Assembly (NCBI RefSeq): GCF_001879715.1
Contig: NZ_MNBW01000010.1
Coordinates: 1 to 64,000, forward strand
From: Nioella nitratireducens
GTDB taxonomy: Bacteria; Pseudomonadota; Alphaproteobacteria; Rhodobacterales; Rhodobacteraceae
DNA length: 64,000 nt
Direction: 5' to 3'
Shown here: piece after piece, positions 42,605-51,434 of the stretch
Layout: each line of letters begins with the position of its first letter
Position numbering within the stretch: the stretch's first letter is position 1
Made by a program: the position numbers and the translations under genes
The notes under the pieces: generated by a model
Database searches by the model: none
What the model was told of the DNA's origin: nothing
The model's input: the letters and a program-made list of their open reading frames with translations, nothing else

Positions 42605-44356
42605 ATGACACAGATGACCGGCGCCAAGATGGTTGTCGAAGCCCTGAAGGAACAGGGTGTCGATACCGTATTCGGCTATCCCGGCGGCGCCGTGCTTCCG
42701 ATTTACGACGAGATCTTCCAGCAAAACGAGATCCGCCACATTCTGGTGCGGCACGAACAGGGCGCGGTGCACGCGGCCGAGGGCTATGCCCGATCGACCG
42801 GCAAGCCCGGCGTTGTGCTCGTCACGTCCGGCCCCGGCGCGACCAATGCCGTGACCGGAATTACCGACGCGCTGATGGATTCGATCCCGATCGTCTGCCT
42901 GACCGGGCAGGTTCCCACCTTCATGATCGGCTCGGACGCCTTTCAAGAGGCCGACACCGTGGGCATCACCCGCCCCTGCACCAAGATGAACTGGCTGGTC
43001 AAGGAAACCGACGAACTGGCCAGCACCATCCACGAGGCGTTCCACATCGCCACCTCTGGCCGTCCCGGTCCAGTAGTGATCGACATTCCCAAGGACGTGC
43101 AATTCGCGACCGGTGAATACAAGGCCAAGCCGAAGGTCAGCCAGTCTTACTACCAGCCCCGCGTCAAGGGCGATGCCGAGATGATCACCGCCCTCGTTGC
43201 CGCGATGGAAGAGGCCGAACGGCCGATCTTCTACACCGGTGGTGGCGTCATCAACTCTGGCACCGGCGCCAGCCAGCTCTTGCGCGAACTGGTCGAGGCC
43301 ACTGGCTTTCCGATCACCTCGACCCTGATGGGTCTCGGCGCCTACCCCGCTTCGGGTGAGAAGTGGCTGGGGATGCTGGGGATGCACGGGCTCTACGAGG
43401 CCAACCTCGCCATGCACGGCTGCGACCTGATGATCTGCATCGGCGCGCGGTTCGATGACCGGATCACCGGCCGCATCGCCGATTTCAGCCCGAACAGCCG
43501 CAAGGCGCATATCGATATCGACCCGTCCTCGATCAACAAGGTCATCCATGCCGACTTTCCAATCATCGGCGACGTGGGCCATGTTCTGGAAGACATGCTG
43601 CGCATCTGGAAGAGCCGCGGGCGAAAGACACGCTCGGACGCGGTGAAACGGTGGTGGGGCCAGATCGAGGATTGGAAGAAGATCCGCTGCCTCGACTACA
43701 AGCCCTCTGAAAAGACCATCAAGCCGCAATACGCGCTGGAACGGCTGGAGGCCCTGACCAAGAACCACGACCGGTATATCTGCACCGAAGTGGGCCAGCA
43801 CCAGATGTGGGCGGCGCAGTTCCTGGGCTTTGACGATCCCAACCGCTGGATGACCTCGGGCGGCTTGGGCACCATGGGCTACGGCACCCCTGCCTCCATA
43901 GGTGTACAGGTCGCGCACCCCGACGCGCTGGTCATCAACGTGGCGGGCGAAGCGTCATGGCTGATGAACATGCAGGAGATGGGCACGGCGGTGCAGTATC
44001 GCCTGCCGGTCAAGCAGTTCATCCTGAACAACGAGCGGCTCGGCATGGTGCGCCAGTGGCAGGAGCTGCTGCATGGCGAACGCTACAGTCATTCCTGGTC
44101 CGAAGCGCTGCCCGATTTCGTGAAGCTGGCCGAGGCCTTCGGTGCCAAGGGTTTCTGCGTGTCCGATCCCGCCGACCTCGATGACGCGATCATGGAAATG
44201 CTGGCCTATGACGGCCCGGTGATCTTTGACTGCCTCGTCGAGAAGCACGAAAACTGCTTCCCGATGATCCCCTCGGGTAAGGCGCATAACGAAATGCTGC
44301 TTGGCGAGGCCGAAACGCAGGGCGCCATCGAGACCGGCGGCGCGGTTCTGGTCTGA
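42605..44356 (+). CDS. ilvB: Acetolactate synthase large subunit
   Basis: A protein of 583 residues, normal for the family. It condenses pyruvate with pyruvate or 2-ketobutyrate, the first step of Val/Leu/Ile synthesis. The ThDP glutamate lies in RHEQGAVHAAEGYARSTGKPGV. Other family motifs are VTSGPGATNAVTGI, VIDIPKDVQ and RFDDRITG. The ThDP/Mg motif usually written GDGSF or GDASF reads AGEASWLMNMQE here. GAAGGAGCAAAAGCC provides the ribosome site. Control is by the leader/attenuator upstream. The small subunit is 3.8 kb downstream rather than adjacent. Confidence 0.95.
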   Translation: MTQMTGAKMVVEALKEQGVDTVFGYPGGAVLPIYDEIFQQNEIRHILVRHEQGAVHAAEGYARSTGKPGVVLVTSGPGATNAVTGITDALMDSIPIVCLTGQVPTFMIGSDAFQEADTVGITRPCTKMNWLVKETDELASTIHEAFHIATSGRPGPVVIDIPKDVQFATGEYKAKPKVSQSYYQPRVKGDAEMITALVAAMEEAERPIFYTGGGVINSGTGASQLLRELVEATGFPITSTLMGLGAYPASGEKWLGMLGMHGLYEANLAMHGCDLMICIGARFDDRITGRIADFSPNSRKAHIDIDPSSINKVIHADFPIIGDVGHVLEDMLRIWKSRGRKTRSDAVKRWWGQIEDWKKIRCLDYKPSEKTIKPQYALERLEALTKNHDRYICTEVGQHQMWAAQFLGFDDPNRWMTSGGLGTMGYGTPASIGVQVAHPDALVINVAGEASWLMNMQEMGTAVQYRLPVKQFILNNERLGMVRQWQELLHGERYSHSWSEALPDFVKLAEAFGAKGFCVSDPADLDDAIMEMLAYDGPVIFDCLVEKHENCFPMIPSGKAHNEMLLGEAETQGAIETGGAVLV

Positions 44357-44367
44357 GGACCACACGG

Positions 44368-45612
44368 GTGCCCCTTTCCCCCGCTCCGCCCTCTCCCGAT
44401 CCGTCGGGGGAGGGTCGCCTGCGGCCCCTGACGGGGCGCGCCGCAACCCGTTTCGCGCTGATTGGCGCGGGCCTTACAGTTTTGATCACGGCCCTCTACA
44501 TCGCACTGACGTGGCGCCTGAGCACCGCCTCCGGGGCCACCGTCTTCAACGTGGATTTCCGGGTGTTCTGGGCGGCGGCGCGGTTGGCCATCGACGGCCA
44601 CCCACTCGACGCATTCGACGTGAACCGGCTGGCCGAGGTACAGGATTTTCCTGCCGACGACTGGATGCCGTGGGTCTATCCGCCGGGCTTTCTGCTGATG
44701 ATCCTGCCCCTTGGGCTTGTGTCCTTCTTCATGGCATGGACGGTCTACACCGGGGCCTCGATCGCCGCGATGCTGGCGGCCCTGCGGCCGTTTACCCGCA
44801 CTGTCCCCGCGCTCTGGATCGGGTTCGCGTTGGCACCCACCGCGCTCGTCACCCTGATGCTGGGGCAGATCAGCCTGTTTTGGGGCGCGGGTCTGGTGGC
44901 GGCCCTCGCGGCGTTGCGCAGCGACAGGCCGTTTCTGGCCGGCGTCTTTCTTGGCCTGCTTACCGCGAAACCGCAGCTTGGCCTCTTGATCCCGGTGGCG
45001 CTGATCGCCGCCGGACACTGGCGCACGATCGGCGGCGCAGCCCTGACAACCCTTCTGCTGATGGGGGGCGCCACAGCCCTGTTCGGGTTGGATTACTGGC
45101 CCGCATGGCGTGACCTGGCGGGCATTCACCTTGAGGTTTTGCGCAGCGATGTGGCGGGCAGCCCGCGCATGATCAGCGTCTATTCCTTTCTGGCCAGGCT
45201 TGGACTGGCCGAGCCGGTGGCCTTCGCGACGCAAGGCATGGCCACCGTGCTGGCTGGCGTCGGTGTCTGGCTGGGCTGGCGTCGCCCCGGCCTGTCCTTC
45301 GACCTGCGTGCGGCGATGCTGCTGACGGCAATTCCGCTGTGCACACCGTATCTGTGGTATAACGAGACCGCGCTTTTTGCCCCTGCCTTGCTGTTCCTGC
45401 TGCGATCGGGGGCACTGCCAATGACGACGCCGGGCCTGATCTTTGCCTTTTTTTACTGGATTGGCATTGGCCCGATCACCGTTGCCACCGTCGCCGGGCT
45501 CGGGCCTTTGCCGCCACCGCGTCTGGTCGCCGTGCCCTTGATGCTGGTGGCATTCGCCCTTGCCCTGCGGCCCGTTCTGATGGCACGAAGCCCCCGTCCC
45601 AAGCGCTGCTGA
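44368..45612 (+). CDS. GT87/DUF2029-family membrane glycosyltransferase-like protein
   Basis: A protein of 414 residues from a GTG at 44368, 11 bp after ilvB; no better in-frame start exists. About 9-10 membrane helices. The family acid motif is in NVDFRVFWAAARLAIDG, followed by WVYPPGFLLMILPLG, LTAKPQLGLLIPVAL and CTPYLWYNETALFAPALL. GT87 enzymes use polyprenyl-phosphate sugar donors, as in mannosyltransferases. The first about 25 residues (Pro/Ser rich) derive from a CTCCC...GGGGGAG palindrome and may be non-conserved. Confidence 0.82.
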   Translation: MPLSPAPPSPDPSGEGRLRPLTGRAATRFALIGAGLTVLITALYIALTWRLSTASGATVFNVDFRVFWAAARLAIDGHPLDAFDVNRLAEVQDFPADDWMPWVYPPGFLLMILPLGLVSFFMAWTVYTGASIAAMLAALRPFTRTVPALWIGFALAPTALVTLMLGQISLFWGAGLVAALAALRSDRPFLAGVFLGLLTAKPQLGLLIPVALIAAGHWRTIGGAALTTLLLMGGATALFGLDYWPAWRDLAGIHLEVLRSDVAGSPRMISVYSFLARLGLAEPVAFATQGMATVLAGVGVWLGWRRPGLSFDLRAAMLLTAIPLCTPYLWYNETALFAPALLFLLRSGALPMTTPGLIFAFFYWIGIGPITVATVAGLGPLPPPRLVAVPLMLVAFALALRPVLMARSPRPKRC

Positions 45613-45839
45613 CGCGGGCGGCTTTCCGGCACGGCAGCCGCCCGCAGTCGGTTTGCAATCAAAAAACTTCTGCACTACCCTCGAAAATACGACCTTCAAT
45701 GTCGCTTTTCGGCGCAGGCTGGTCGCACTGCCCCATGTCCATCGGGGTATTTCGCGTCCCCATGGCGGACAACCTTTGGTTGCGATTTTGCGCCGGGGCG
45801 ACAATCGAAAACACTTACCAACGAACGAGGGAGAATGAC

Positions 45840-46259
45840 GTGTTCAGACGGATCATGATACCGGTTGATCTCGGGCACATCGCCGCTCTGGAGCGCGCGC
45901 TTCAGGTCGCGGCGGACCTCTCGGGCCATTACGGCGCCGAGGTGGTCTATGTGGGGCTCAGCGGCGAGCAACCGAGCAACCTTGCCCACAACCCTGAGGA
46001 ATATGCCGCGAAACTCGATGCCTTCGCCAAGGAAGACGCAGCCAAGCGCGGCGTGTCCAAGGCCACCGCTCACCCGGTGATCGCCCACGACCCGGCGGTC
46101 GAGATCGACACCCTGCTGACCAAGACCGTGACCGATGTCGGGGCCGATCTGGTGGTGATGGGGTCGCATATTCCGCGCCGCTTCGAGATGGGGTCGCATG
46201 GGGGCCGGATGGCCTCGCACACCCCGGTTTCCGTAATGCTGGTGCGCGACGCCGACTGA
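45840..46259 (+). CDS. Universal stress protein (UspA family)
   Basis: A protein of 139 residues from a GTG at 45840, preceded by GAGGGAG. Usp fold: MFRRIMIPVDLGHIAALERALQVAADL, VVYVGL, and a C-terminal ATP-binding loop GADLVVMGSHIPRRFEMGSHGGRMASHTPVSVMLVR. The gene lies 66 bp upstream of the BCCT transporter in the same direction, a recurrent pairing in which the Usp protein is thought to sense the transporter's status. Confidence 0.88.
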   Translation: MFRRIMIPVDLGHIAALERALQVAADLSGHYGAEVVYVGLSGEQPSNLAHNPEEYAAKLDAFAKEDAAKRGVSKATAHPVIAHDPAVEIDTLLTKTVTDVGADLVVMGSHIPRRFEMGSHGGRMASHTPVSVMLVRDAD

Positions 46260-46325
46260 CATCCCCCGACCTCCACCTTCCCAGCACGCGAACGGGAAAC
46301 GGAAACGGACAGGAAAGGACTTTTC

Positions 46326-47969
46326 ATGACGGACGATACGGAGCTTCAGGGCATACCGGCGCCAGAGGGCGCCGCGGACCTGATCGACACCGATTACGAG
46401 ATCGGTCAAGACAACCTCGAAGGGACAGTAGGCCCCTTCGGTTTCGATATTCACAACCCGGTCTTCGTGATCTCGGGTCTGGCCATCGTGGCCTTTGTCT
46501 TCTACGCGCTCGCCCTGCCAGAGCAGTCAGGATCGCTGTTCACGTGGCTGTTCAACTCGACCACGCAGACCTTCGACTGGTTCTTCATCGGTGCGGCCAA
46601 CATCTTCGTGCTGTTTTGCCTGTTCCTGATCGTGACACCCTTTGGCTCGGTCCGGCTTGGCGGCGCAGAGGCGACACCGGATTACAGCTATATCGGCTGG
46701 TTCGCGATGCTGTTCGCGGCCGGTATGGGCATCGGCCTGATGTTCTACGGCGTGTCCGAACCGATGAGCCACTTCTCCAGTTCCTTCGGCGGCACCGCCA
46801 TGGGAGAGAACGGGGCGCGCTCGGACTGGGCGCCACTTGGCGCGGCCAGTGGCGATGAACAGGCGGCGATCCGGCTTGGCATGGCGGCCACGATCTTCCA
46901 CTGGGCCTTGCACCCATGGGCGATTTACGCGGTGGTGGCGTTGGCACTTGCGCTGTTCAGCTACAACAAGGGTCTGCCACTCACGATCCGCTCGGCGTTC
47001 TACCCGATTCTGGGCGAACGCGTCTGGGGCTGGTGGGGCCACGCCATCGACATCCTTGCGGTCTTCGCCACGCTCTTCGGGCTGGCCACGTCGCTTGGTT
47101 TTGGCGCGACACAGGCCAATGCCGGTCTGAACTACCTGTTCGGCATTCCAGTCAGCGACACGACCGAGGTCATCCTGATCACCGGCATCACCTCGATCGC
47201 GCTCATCTCGGTCCTGCGCGGCCTTGATGGCGGCGTGAAGGTGCTGTCCGAGATCAACATGGGGCTGGCGTTCCTGCTGCTTCTGTTCGTGCTGATCGCG
47301 GGACCGACGCTGGCAATCCTGACCGGCTTTGCCGACTCGCTCTGGGCCTACATCGAATACCTGCCCGCGCTTTCCAACCCGGTTGGCCGCGAAGACGTGA
47401 ACTTCAGCCAGGGCTGGACGTCGTTCTACTGGGCCTGGTGGATTTCCTGGTCCCCCTTCGTCGGCATGTTCATCGCCCGCGTCAGCCGGGGCCGCACCGT
47501 GCGCGAGTTCATCACCTGCGTGCTGCTGATCCCGTCGCTGGTCTGCGTGCTGTGGATGTCGGTCTTTGGCGGCGTGGCGATCCAGCAGGTGGTGCAAGAC
47601 GGCTACACCGCCGCGCAAGAAGCCGACCTGCCGCTGCAACTGTTCCTGATGCTGGAGCAACTGCCGCTGACGCAGATCACCTCCCTGATCGGCATCGTGC
47701 TGGTGATCGTCTTCTTCGTGACCTCGTCGGACTCCGGCTCGCTGGTCATCGACACGATCACGGCGGGCGGCAAGGTCGACGCCCCGGTGCCGCAGCGTGT
47801 GTTCTGGTGCGTGTTCGAAGGGGCCGTGGCCATCGTGCTGCTGCTTTCGGTCGGCGGGCTCAGTTCGCTGCAATCCATGGTGATCTCCACTGGCCTGCCC
47901 TTCACCATCGTGCTTCTGGTGATGTGCTGGGCAATCTTGCGCGGCCTGATCGCCGAACGCCGCAACTGA
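46326..47969 (+). CDS. BCCT-family betaine/carnitine/choline transporter
   Basis: A protein of 547 residues with about 12 membrane helices. BCCT signatures include YSYIGWFAMLFAAGMGIGLMFYGVSEPMSHF, FHWALHPWAIYAVVALALAL and the aromatic-rich FYWAWWISWSPFVGMFIARVSRGRTVREF. These proteins take up quaternary ammonium compounds by the Na+ or proton gradient, for osmoprotection or nutrition. Substrate is not fixed by the sequence seen. A GACAGGAAAGGAC ribosome site is present. Confidence 0.93.
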   Translation: MTDDTELQGIPAPEGAADLIDTDYEIGQDNLEGTVGPFGFDIHNPVFVISGLAIVAFVFYALALPEQSGSLFTWLFNSTTQTFDWFFIGAANIFVLFCLFLIVTPFGSVRLGGAEATPDYSYIGWFAMLFAAGMGIGLMFYGVSEPMSHFSSSFGGTAMGENGARSDWAPLGAASGDEQAAIRLGMAATIFHWALHPWAIYAVVALALALFSYNKGLPLTIRSAFYPILGERVWGWWGHAIDILAVFATLFGLATSLGFGATQANAGLNYLFGIPVSDTTEVILITGITSIALISVLRGLDGGVKVLSEINMGLAFLLLLFVLIAGPTLAILTGFADSLWAYIEYLPALSNPVGREDVNFSQGWTSFYWAWWISWSPFVGMFIARVSRGRTVREFITCVLLIPSLVCVLWMSVFGGVAIQQVVQDGYTAAQEADLPLQLFLMLEQLPLTQITSLIGIVLVIVFFVTSSDSGSLVIDTITAGGKVDAPVPQRVFWCVFEGAVAIVLLLSVGGLSSLQSMVISTGLPFTIVLLVMCWAILRGLIAERRN

Positions 47970-47989
47970 CGGGTCACTGCCCTCCGCCC

Positions 47990-48069
47990 CCCCTCCTTCT
48001 TCTTGGTGAAAATACTCCGGGGGGTGCGGGGGGCAGCGCCCCCCGCGGGTCGCCGCCGCAAGGCGGCGA
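47990..48069. repeat. TTCTTCTTGG-AAAATA element, copy 2, with two GC hairpins
   Basis: CCTTCTTCTTGGTGAAAATACTCC is followed by a G-rich hairpin (GGGGGGC...GCGCCCCCC around 48029-48045). A perfect 8-bp stem TCGCCGCC-GCAA-GGCGGCGA (48050-48069) comes next. It lies between BCCT and ilvN and is probably a dispersed intergenic element that also ends BCCT transcription. Confidence 0.5.
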
Positions 48070-48177
48070 TACCGCACCGCGAAACGCCACAGAATGACAC
48101 CCCCGCCCGATCCGGCCTTGATCGCGCGGGGGCTTCGTGTAACTGAACTCCGACCAACTCAAAGCGCGAGGAACCCC

Positions 48178-48738
48178 ATGTCGCCGCTCAACATCGAAAA
48201 AGGCTCGTCCAGCCATTCCGCCTATGATCTCCGCAGCCATATGTCCGACGTTGTGGAAACCCACACCCTCGCCATTCTGGTCGCGAACGAGGCTGGCGTA
48301 TTGGCACGGGTGATCGGCCTGTTTTCCGGGCGCGGCTACAATATCGAAAGCCTGACCGTGGCCGAGGTCGACCACGCCGGGCACCGCTCGCGCATCACCA
48401 TCGTCACCAGCGGCACGCCGCAGGTGATCCAGCAGATCAAGATGCAGCTCGAACGCATGGTGCCGGTGCACGAAGTGTCCGACCTCACCGTCGAAGGCCC
48501 CCATGTCAGCCGCGAACTGGCCCTGATCAAGGTCGAGGCCAAGGACGAATCCCGCGTGGAAAGCCTGCGGATCGCCGAGATCTTCCGCGCCAATGTGGTC
48601 GACTCGACGCTGGAAAGCTTTATCTTCGAAATGACGGGCACCCCTGAAAAGATCGACGCCTTCGCAGACCTGATGCGCCCGCTCGGCGATGTGCGCATGG
48701 CACGCACCGGTGTCGCGGCGATGGCCCGCGGACTGTAA
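48178..48738 (+). CDS. ilvN: Acetolactate synthase small (regulatory) subunit
   Basis: A protein of 186 residues from the ATG at 48178, with GAGG upstream. The N-terminal ACT domain (THTLAILVANEAGVLARVIGLFSGRGYNIESLTVAE) senses valine. The C-terminal ALS_SS domain (LALIKVEAKDESRVESLRIAEIFRANVVDST) follows. It stimulates and gives feedback control to the large subunit. It is separated from ilvB by three unrelated genes. Confidence 0.95.
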   Translation: MSPLNIEKGSSSHSAYDLRSHMSDVVETHTLAILVANEAGVLARVIGLFSGRGYNIESLTVAEVDHAGHRSRITIVTSGTPQVIQQIKMQLERMVPVHEVSDLTVEGPHVSRELALIKVEAKDESRVESLRIAEIFRANVVDSTLESFIFEMTGTPEKIDAFADLMRPLGDVRMARTGVAAMARGL

Positions 48739-48759
48739 AACCCACATGGATCTCCGATA

Positions 48760-48795
48760 GATCGGGCGCGGCGGGCCATCCCGCCGCGCCCGATC
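48760..48795. terminator. Perfect 16-bp hairpin between convergent ilvN and EF-hand genes
   Basis: GATCGGGCGCGGCGGG (48760-48775), loop CCAT, CCCGCCGCGCCCGATC (48780-48795). No T-run on either side, but its position between two convergent stops makes it a shared transcription end. Confidence 0.6.
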
Positions 48796-48814
48796 CATAT
48801 CAATGGGTCAGCCC

Positions 48815-49090
48815 TCAGGACTCGTCAGCCGGCAGCAAACCAGCGTCCATCGCCGCCGACAGCTCTGCGTCGTCAAGCGCGCCGTCGCCGTTGGTGTCCA
48901 TGGTCACGAAGGCCTCGGCGCTGATCTCGGGCATCACCGCCTGCACCTCTTCGAGCGTCACCATTCCGTCGGAATCCGCGTCGAGGGTCATGTCCTCGGC
49001 CGAAACCGAGGCCGCCAGCAGGGCCGCGCCTGCCAGCGTGAACCCGAAAATGCCGTCGATCCCGGTGCGGGTGAGTTTGGAAAAGGTCAT
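48815..49090 (-). CDS. Small secreted EF-hand protein
   Basis: A protein of 91 residues. A hydrophobic signal-like segment (FGFTLAGAALLAASVSAE) is followed by two EF-hand loops, DADSDGMVTLEE and DTNGDGALDDAE, with the expected calcium-ligand spacing. Divergent, across 296 bp, from an ECF sigma factor gene. A periplasmic calcium-binding role is inferred. Confidence 0.82.
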   Translation of the reverse strand: MTFSKLTRTGIDGIFGFTLAGAALLAASVSAEDMTLDADSDGMVTLEEVQAVMPEISAEAFVTMDTNGDGALDDAELSAAMDAGLLPADES

Positions 49091-49386
49091 GTCCTGTGCT
49101 CCTATTCAGTGTCAGGGCGGGACGCTGCGGTATTGCAGCTCCCGACCTTACAGGACGCAGCAGGGCACGGTTCCTTCCCGGCAGGGCCAAGTCGCGCTAC
49201 GGTTGCGCGACGGTCCGCCGAAAGCGCGCTGTCTTGCACGCGACAAGACGCCGGGCAAAATTCCGCCGCGCGGGACACCGCGCATGACGGGCGGGACGTG
49301 GCCGGTTTTCGCAGATCGCGGCACCGGGCCATTGTCCCGGCGCGCCCAGACCGCAAGATCACCGGCGAGACCTGTTGGAGCCGCCC

Positions 49387-49920
49387 ATGCCCCCTGCCCC
49401 CCGCACGATCCCGCCCCGCGCTGCACCCCAGCTTGAAGCGTTGATGCCCGACTTGCTGCGCCTTGCCACATACCTGCTGCGCGACAGACCCGCGGCCGAG
49501 GACATGGTTCAGGACATCGTCCTGCGCCTGTGGACGAGGATGCTTGACCCCAAGGCCCCCCCGATCGACGATCTCCGCAGTTACGCTTTCACGTCCCTCC
49601 GTAACCGGCTGCGCGACCGGCGCAGCCCCAATGCCGCGCCCCCCGACGCCCTTGCCGACGCCGCCGACCCACGGGCCGAGACCGAGGCCCCCGCCCGCCT
49701 CGCCTGCGCGGAAACGCTGGCGGCACTTGCAGGCCTGCCCGAGGATCAGGCCACCCTGATCCGTCTGCGCGCCATTGACGGGCTGTCCTACGAGGAAATC
49801 GCCACGCGGCTCGATCTGGCCCCTGGCACCGTCACCTCGCGGCTGTCGCGGGCCCGCGCTTCCTTGCGCGACCGGCTGGACCTGCCCGCCGGCGCGCCGG
49901 TGACCTTCCTTATGGACTGA
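49387..49920 (+). CDS. ECF-type RNA polymerase sigma factor
   Basis: A protein of 177 residues from the ATG at 49387 (GGAG 7 nt upstream; an in-frame TTG at 49375 is the alternative). Region 2: LEALMPDLLRLATYLLRDRPAAEDMVQDIVLRLW. Region 4: LPEDQATLIRLRAIDGLSYEEIATRLDLAPGTVTSRLSRARASLRDRL. No anti-sigma factor is adjacent. The divergent EF-hand gene may be a target or just a neighbour. Confidence 0.88.
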   Translation: MPPAPRTIPPRAAPQLEALMPDLLRLATYLLRDRPAAEDMVQDIVLRLWTRMLDPKAPPIDDLRSYAFTSLRNRLRDRRSPNAAPPDALADAADPRAETEAPARLACAETLAALAGLPEDQATLIRLRAIDGLSYEEIATRLDLAPGTVTSRLSRARASLRDRLDLPAGAPVTFLMD

Positions 49921-50055
49921 CGCCGCCGCCTCTTTGCCCCAAAACCCGACACCCATGTCAATTTCCGTCACGCGCTTGTCGTTGGCGGGCAAGACGCATC
50001 GGTCGGCCCCGACTATCAGGGGCTATCAACACAGGGTGAGAGTGGAGGATTGGAT

Positions 50056-51219
50056 ATGCCCAGAGATCAGGATCTGAACGCACTGGATGCGGTGCGCGCG
50101 CCCATCGCCGTCGCCCGTGGCCTGCCCAATGCGCATTACACCGACCCGGCCACCATCGCCGAAGAAAACGAGGCCGTGCTGCGGCGGACATGGGCGGGGC
50201 TTGCCGTGGGCGCCGATATCCCGGAACCGTCAGACTGCAAGCCGATCGAATTCCTCGGCCAACCGCTTCTTTTGGTGCGCGACAAGGACGGCACCTTGCG
50301 CGTCTTTGAAAACATCTGCCGCCACCGGGGCATGATCCTGGTCGAAGACGCCCGCAAGATCGAAGGCGCGATCCGCTGCCCGTATCACAGCTGGTGCTAC
50401 GCAAAGGACGGCCGCCTGGTCTCGACCCCGCATGTGGGCGGACCGGGCCAGAACACACACCCCGACATGGACCGCGCCACGCTCGGCCTTGTCGAGGTGC
50501 GCAGCCACGTCTGGCGCGACGTGGTCTTCGTCAACCTCTCGGGCGATGCCGCCCCCTTCGAAGAGATCCACGCCACGCTGCTCAGCCGCTGGAAAGACGT
50601 GGAAAAGCCGCTCTTTCACGGGGGATGGGACAGCCAGTTTGCCCTCGACGTGCAGACCAACTGGAAGCTCGCGGTCGAGAATTACTGCGAGAGTTATCAC
50701 CTGCCATGGGTCCACCCCGGCCTGAACAGCTATTCGCGGCTGGAAGATCACTACCATATCGAAGAGCCGGGCCAGTTCTCGGGTCAGGGCACCTATGTCT
50801 ATCGCCAACTGGAAGGTCAGGAAGGCGAGAGATTCCCCGATTTCGATGGGTTGCCGAAGTTCTGGGATGCGGGCGGCGAATATGTAGCCGTCTACCCCAA
50901 TGTTCTGCTCGGCGCGCAGCGCGACCATGCCTTCGCCATCGTGCTGGAGCCGGTCAGCCACACCCAGACCCGCGAACATGTGCATCTCTACTACGCCACA
51001 GCCGAAACCGACGCGGCCCTGCGGCAAAAGAATGCGACCCAATGGAAGACCGTCTTCACCGAAGATGTCTTCGTGGTGGAAGGGATGCAAAAGGGCCGCA
51101 GCGCGCCGGGCTTCGACGGCGGTCGCTTCTCGCCCGCGATGGATGGCCCGACGCATCTGTTCCACGCTTGGGTGGCAGAAAAGGTGAACGCCTTGCGGAG
51201 CGAGCAAGATGCGGGATGA
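50056..51219 (+). CDS. Rieske-type ring-hydroxylating / N-demethylating oxygenase, alpha subunit
   Basis: A protein of 387 residues from the ATG at 50056, with GGAGG upstream. The Rieske 2Fe-2S motif is CRHRGMIL...CPYHSW. The mononuclear iron site lies in NWKLAVENYCESYHLPWVHPGLNSY (two histidines) with a later carboxylate. Homologues act on aromatics or demethylate betaines; the NYxESYH pattern does not decide between them. No reductase gene is adjacent. A 73-residue protein follows with an 11-nt overlap. Confidence 0.9.
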   Translation: MPRDQDLNALDAVRAPIAVARGLPNAHYTDPATIAEENEAVLRRTWAGLAVGADIPEPSDCKPIEFLGQPLLLVRDKDGTLRVFENICRHRGMILVEDARKIEGAIRCPYHSWCYAKDGRLVSTPHVGGPGQNTHPDMDRATLGLVEVRSHVWRDVVFVNLSGDAAPFEEIHATLLSRWKDVEKPLFHGGWDSQFALDVQTNWKLAVENYCESYHLPWVHPGLNSYSRLEDHYHIEEPGQFSGQGTYVYRQLEGQEGERFPDFDGLPKFWDAGGEYVAVYPNVLLGAQRDHAFAIVLEPVSHTQTREHVHLYYATAETDAALRQKNATQWKTVFTEDVFVVEGMQKGRSAPGFDGGRFSPAMDGPTHLFHAWVAEKVNALRSEQDAG

Positions 51220-51430
51220 TCTGGACAGGCGGCTTCTGGCGGCCCATGCGGCAGACGACCGGTCGGCGCTGATCGCGCTTTATACAGAGGCCGCCGAGAT
51301 GGCGACCCAGACCGTTGCGCGCAATTTCTTCCTGACCCACGCCTATGTCTTCGCCCTCGAGGCTGGCGTGGCCGTGGCGGCAGACTTGCGGGCGCGGCTG
51401 GTGGCGTTCGGGGCCGAAGCGGCAGAGTGA
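51209..51430 (+). CDS. Small protein coupled to the Rieske oxygenase
   Basis: A protein of 73 residues, all helical and acidic (MRDDLDRRLLAAHAADDRSALIALYTEAAEMATQTVARNFFLTHAYVFALEAG). The start overlaps the oxygenase by 11 nt, implying translational coupling. The pattern resembles a TPR/Sel1-like helix pair. No family recognised. It may be a stabilising partner of the oxygenase. Confidence 0.7.
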   Translation: MRDDLDRRLLAAHAADDRSALIALYTEAAEMATQTVARNFFLTHAYVFALEAGVAVAADLRARLVAFGAEAAE

Positions 51431-51434
51431 GACC

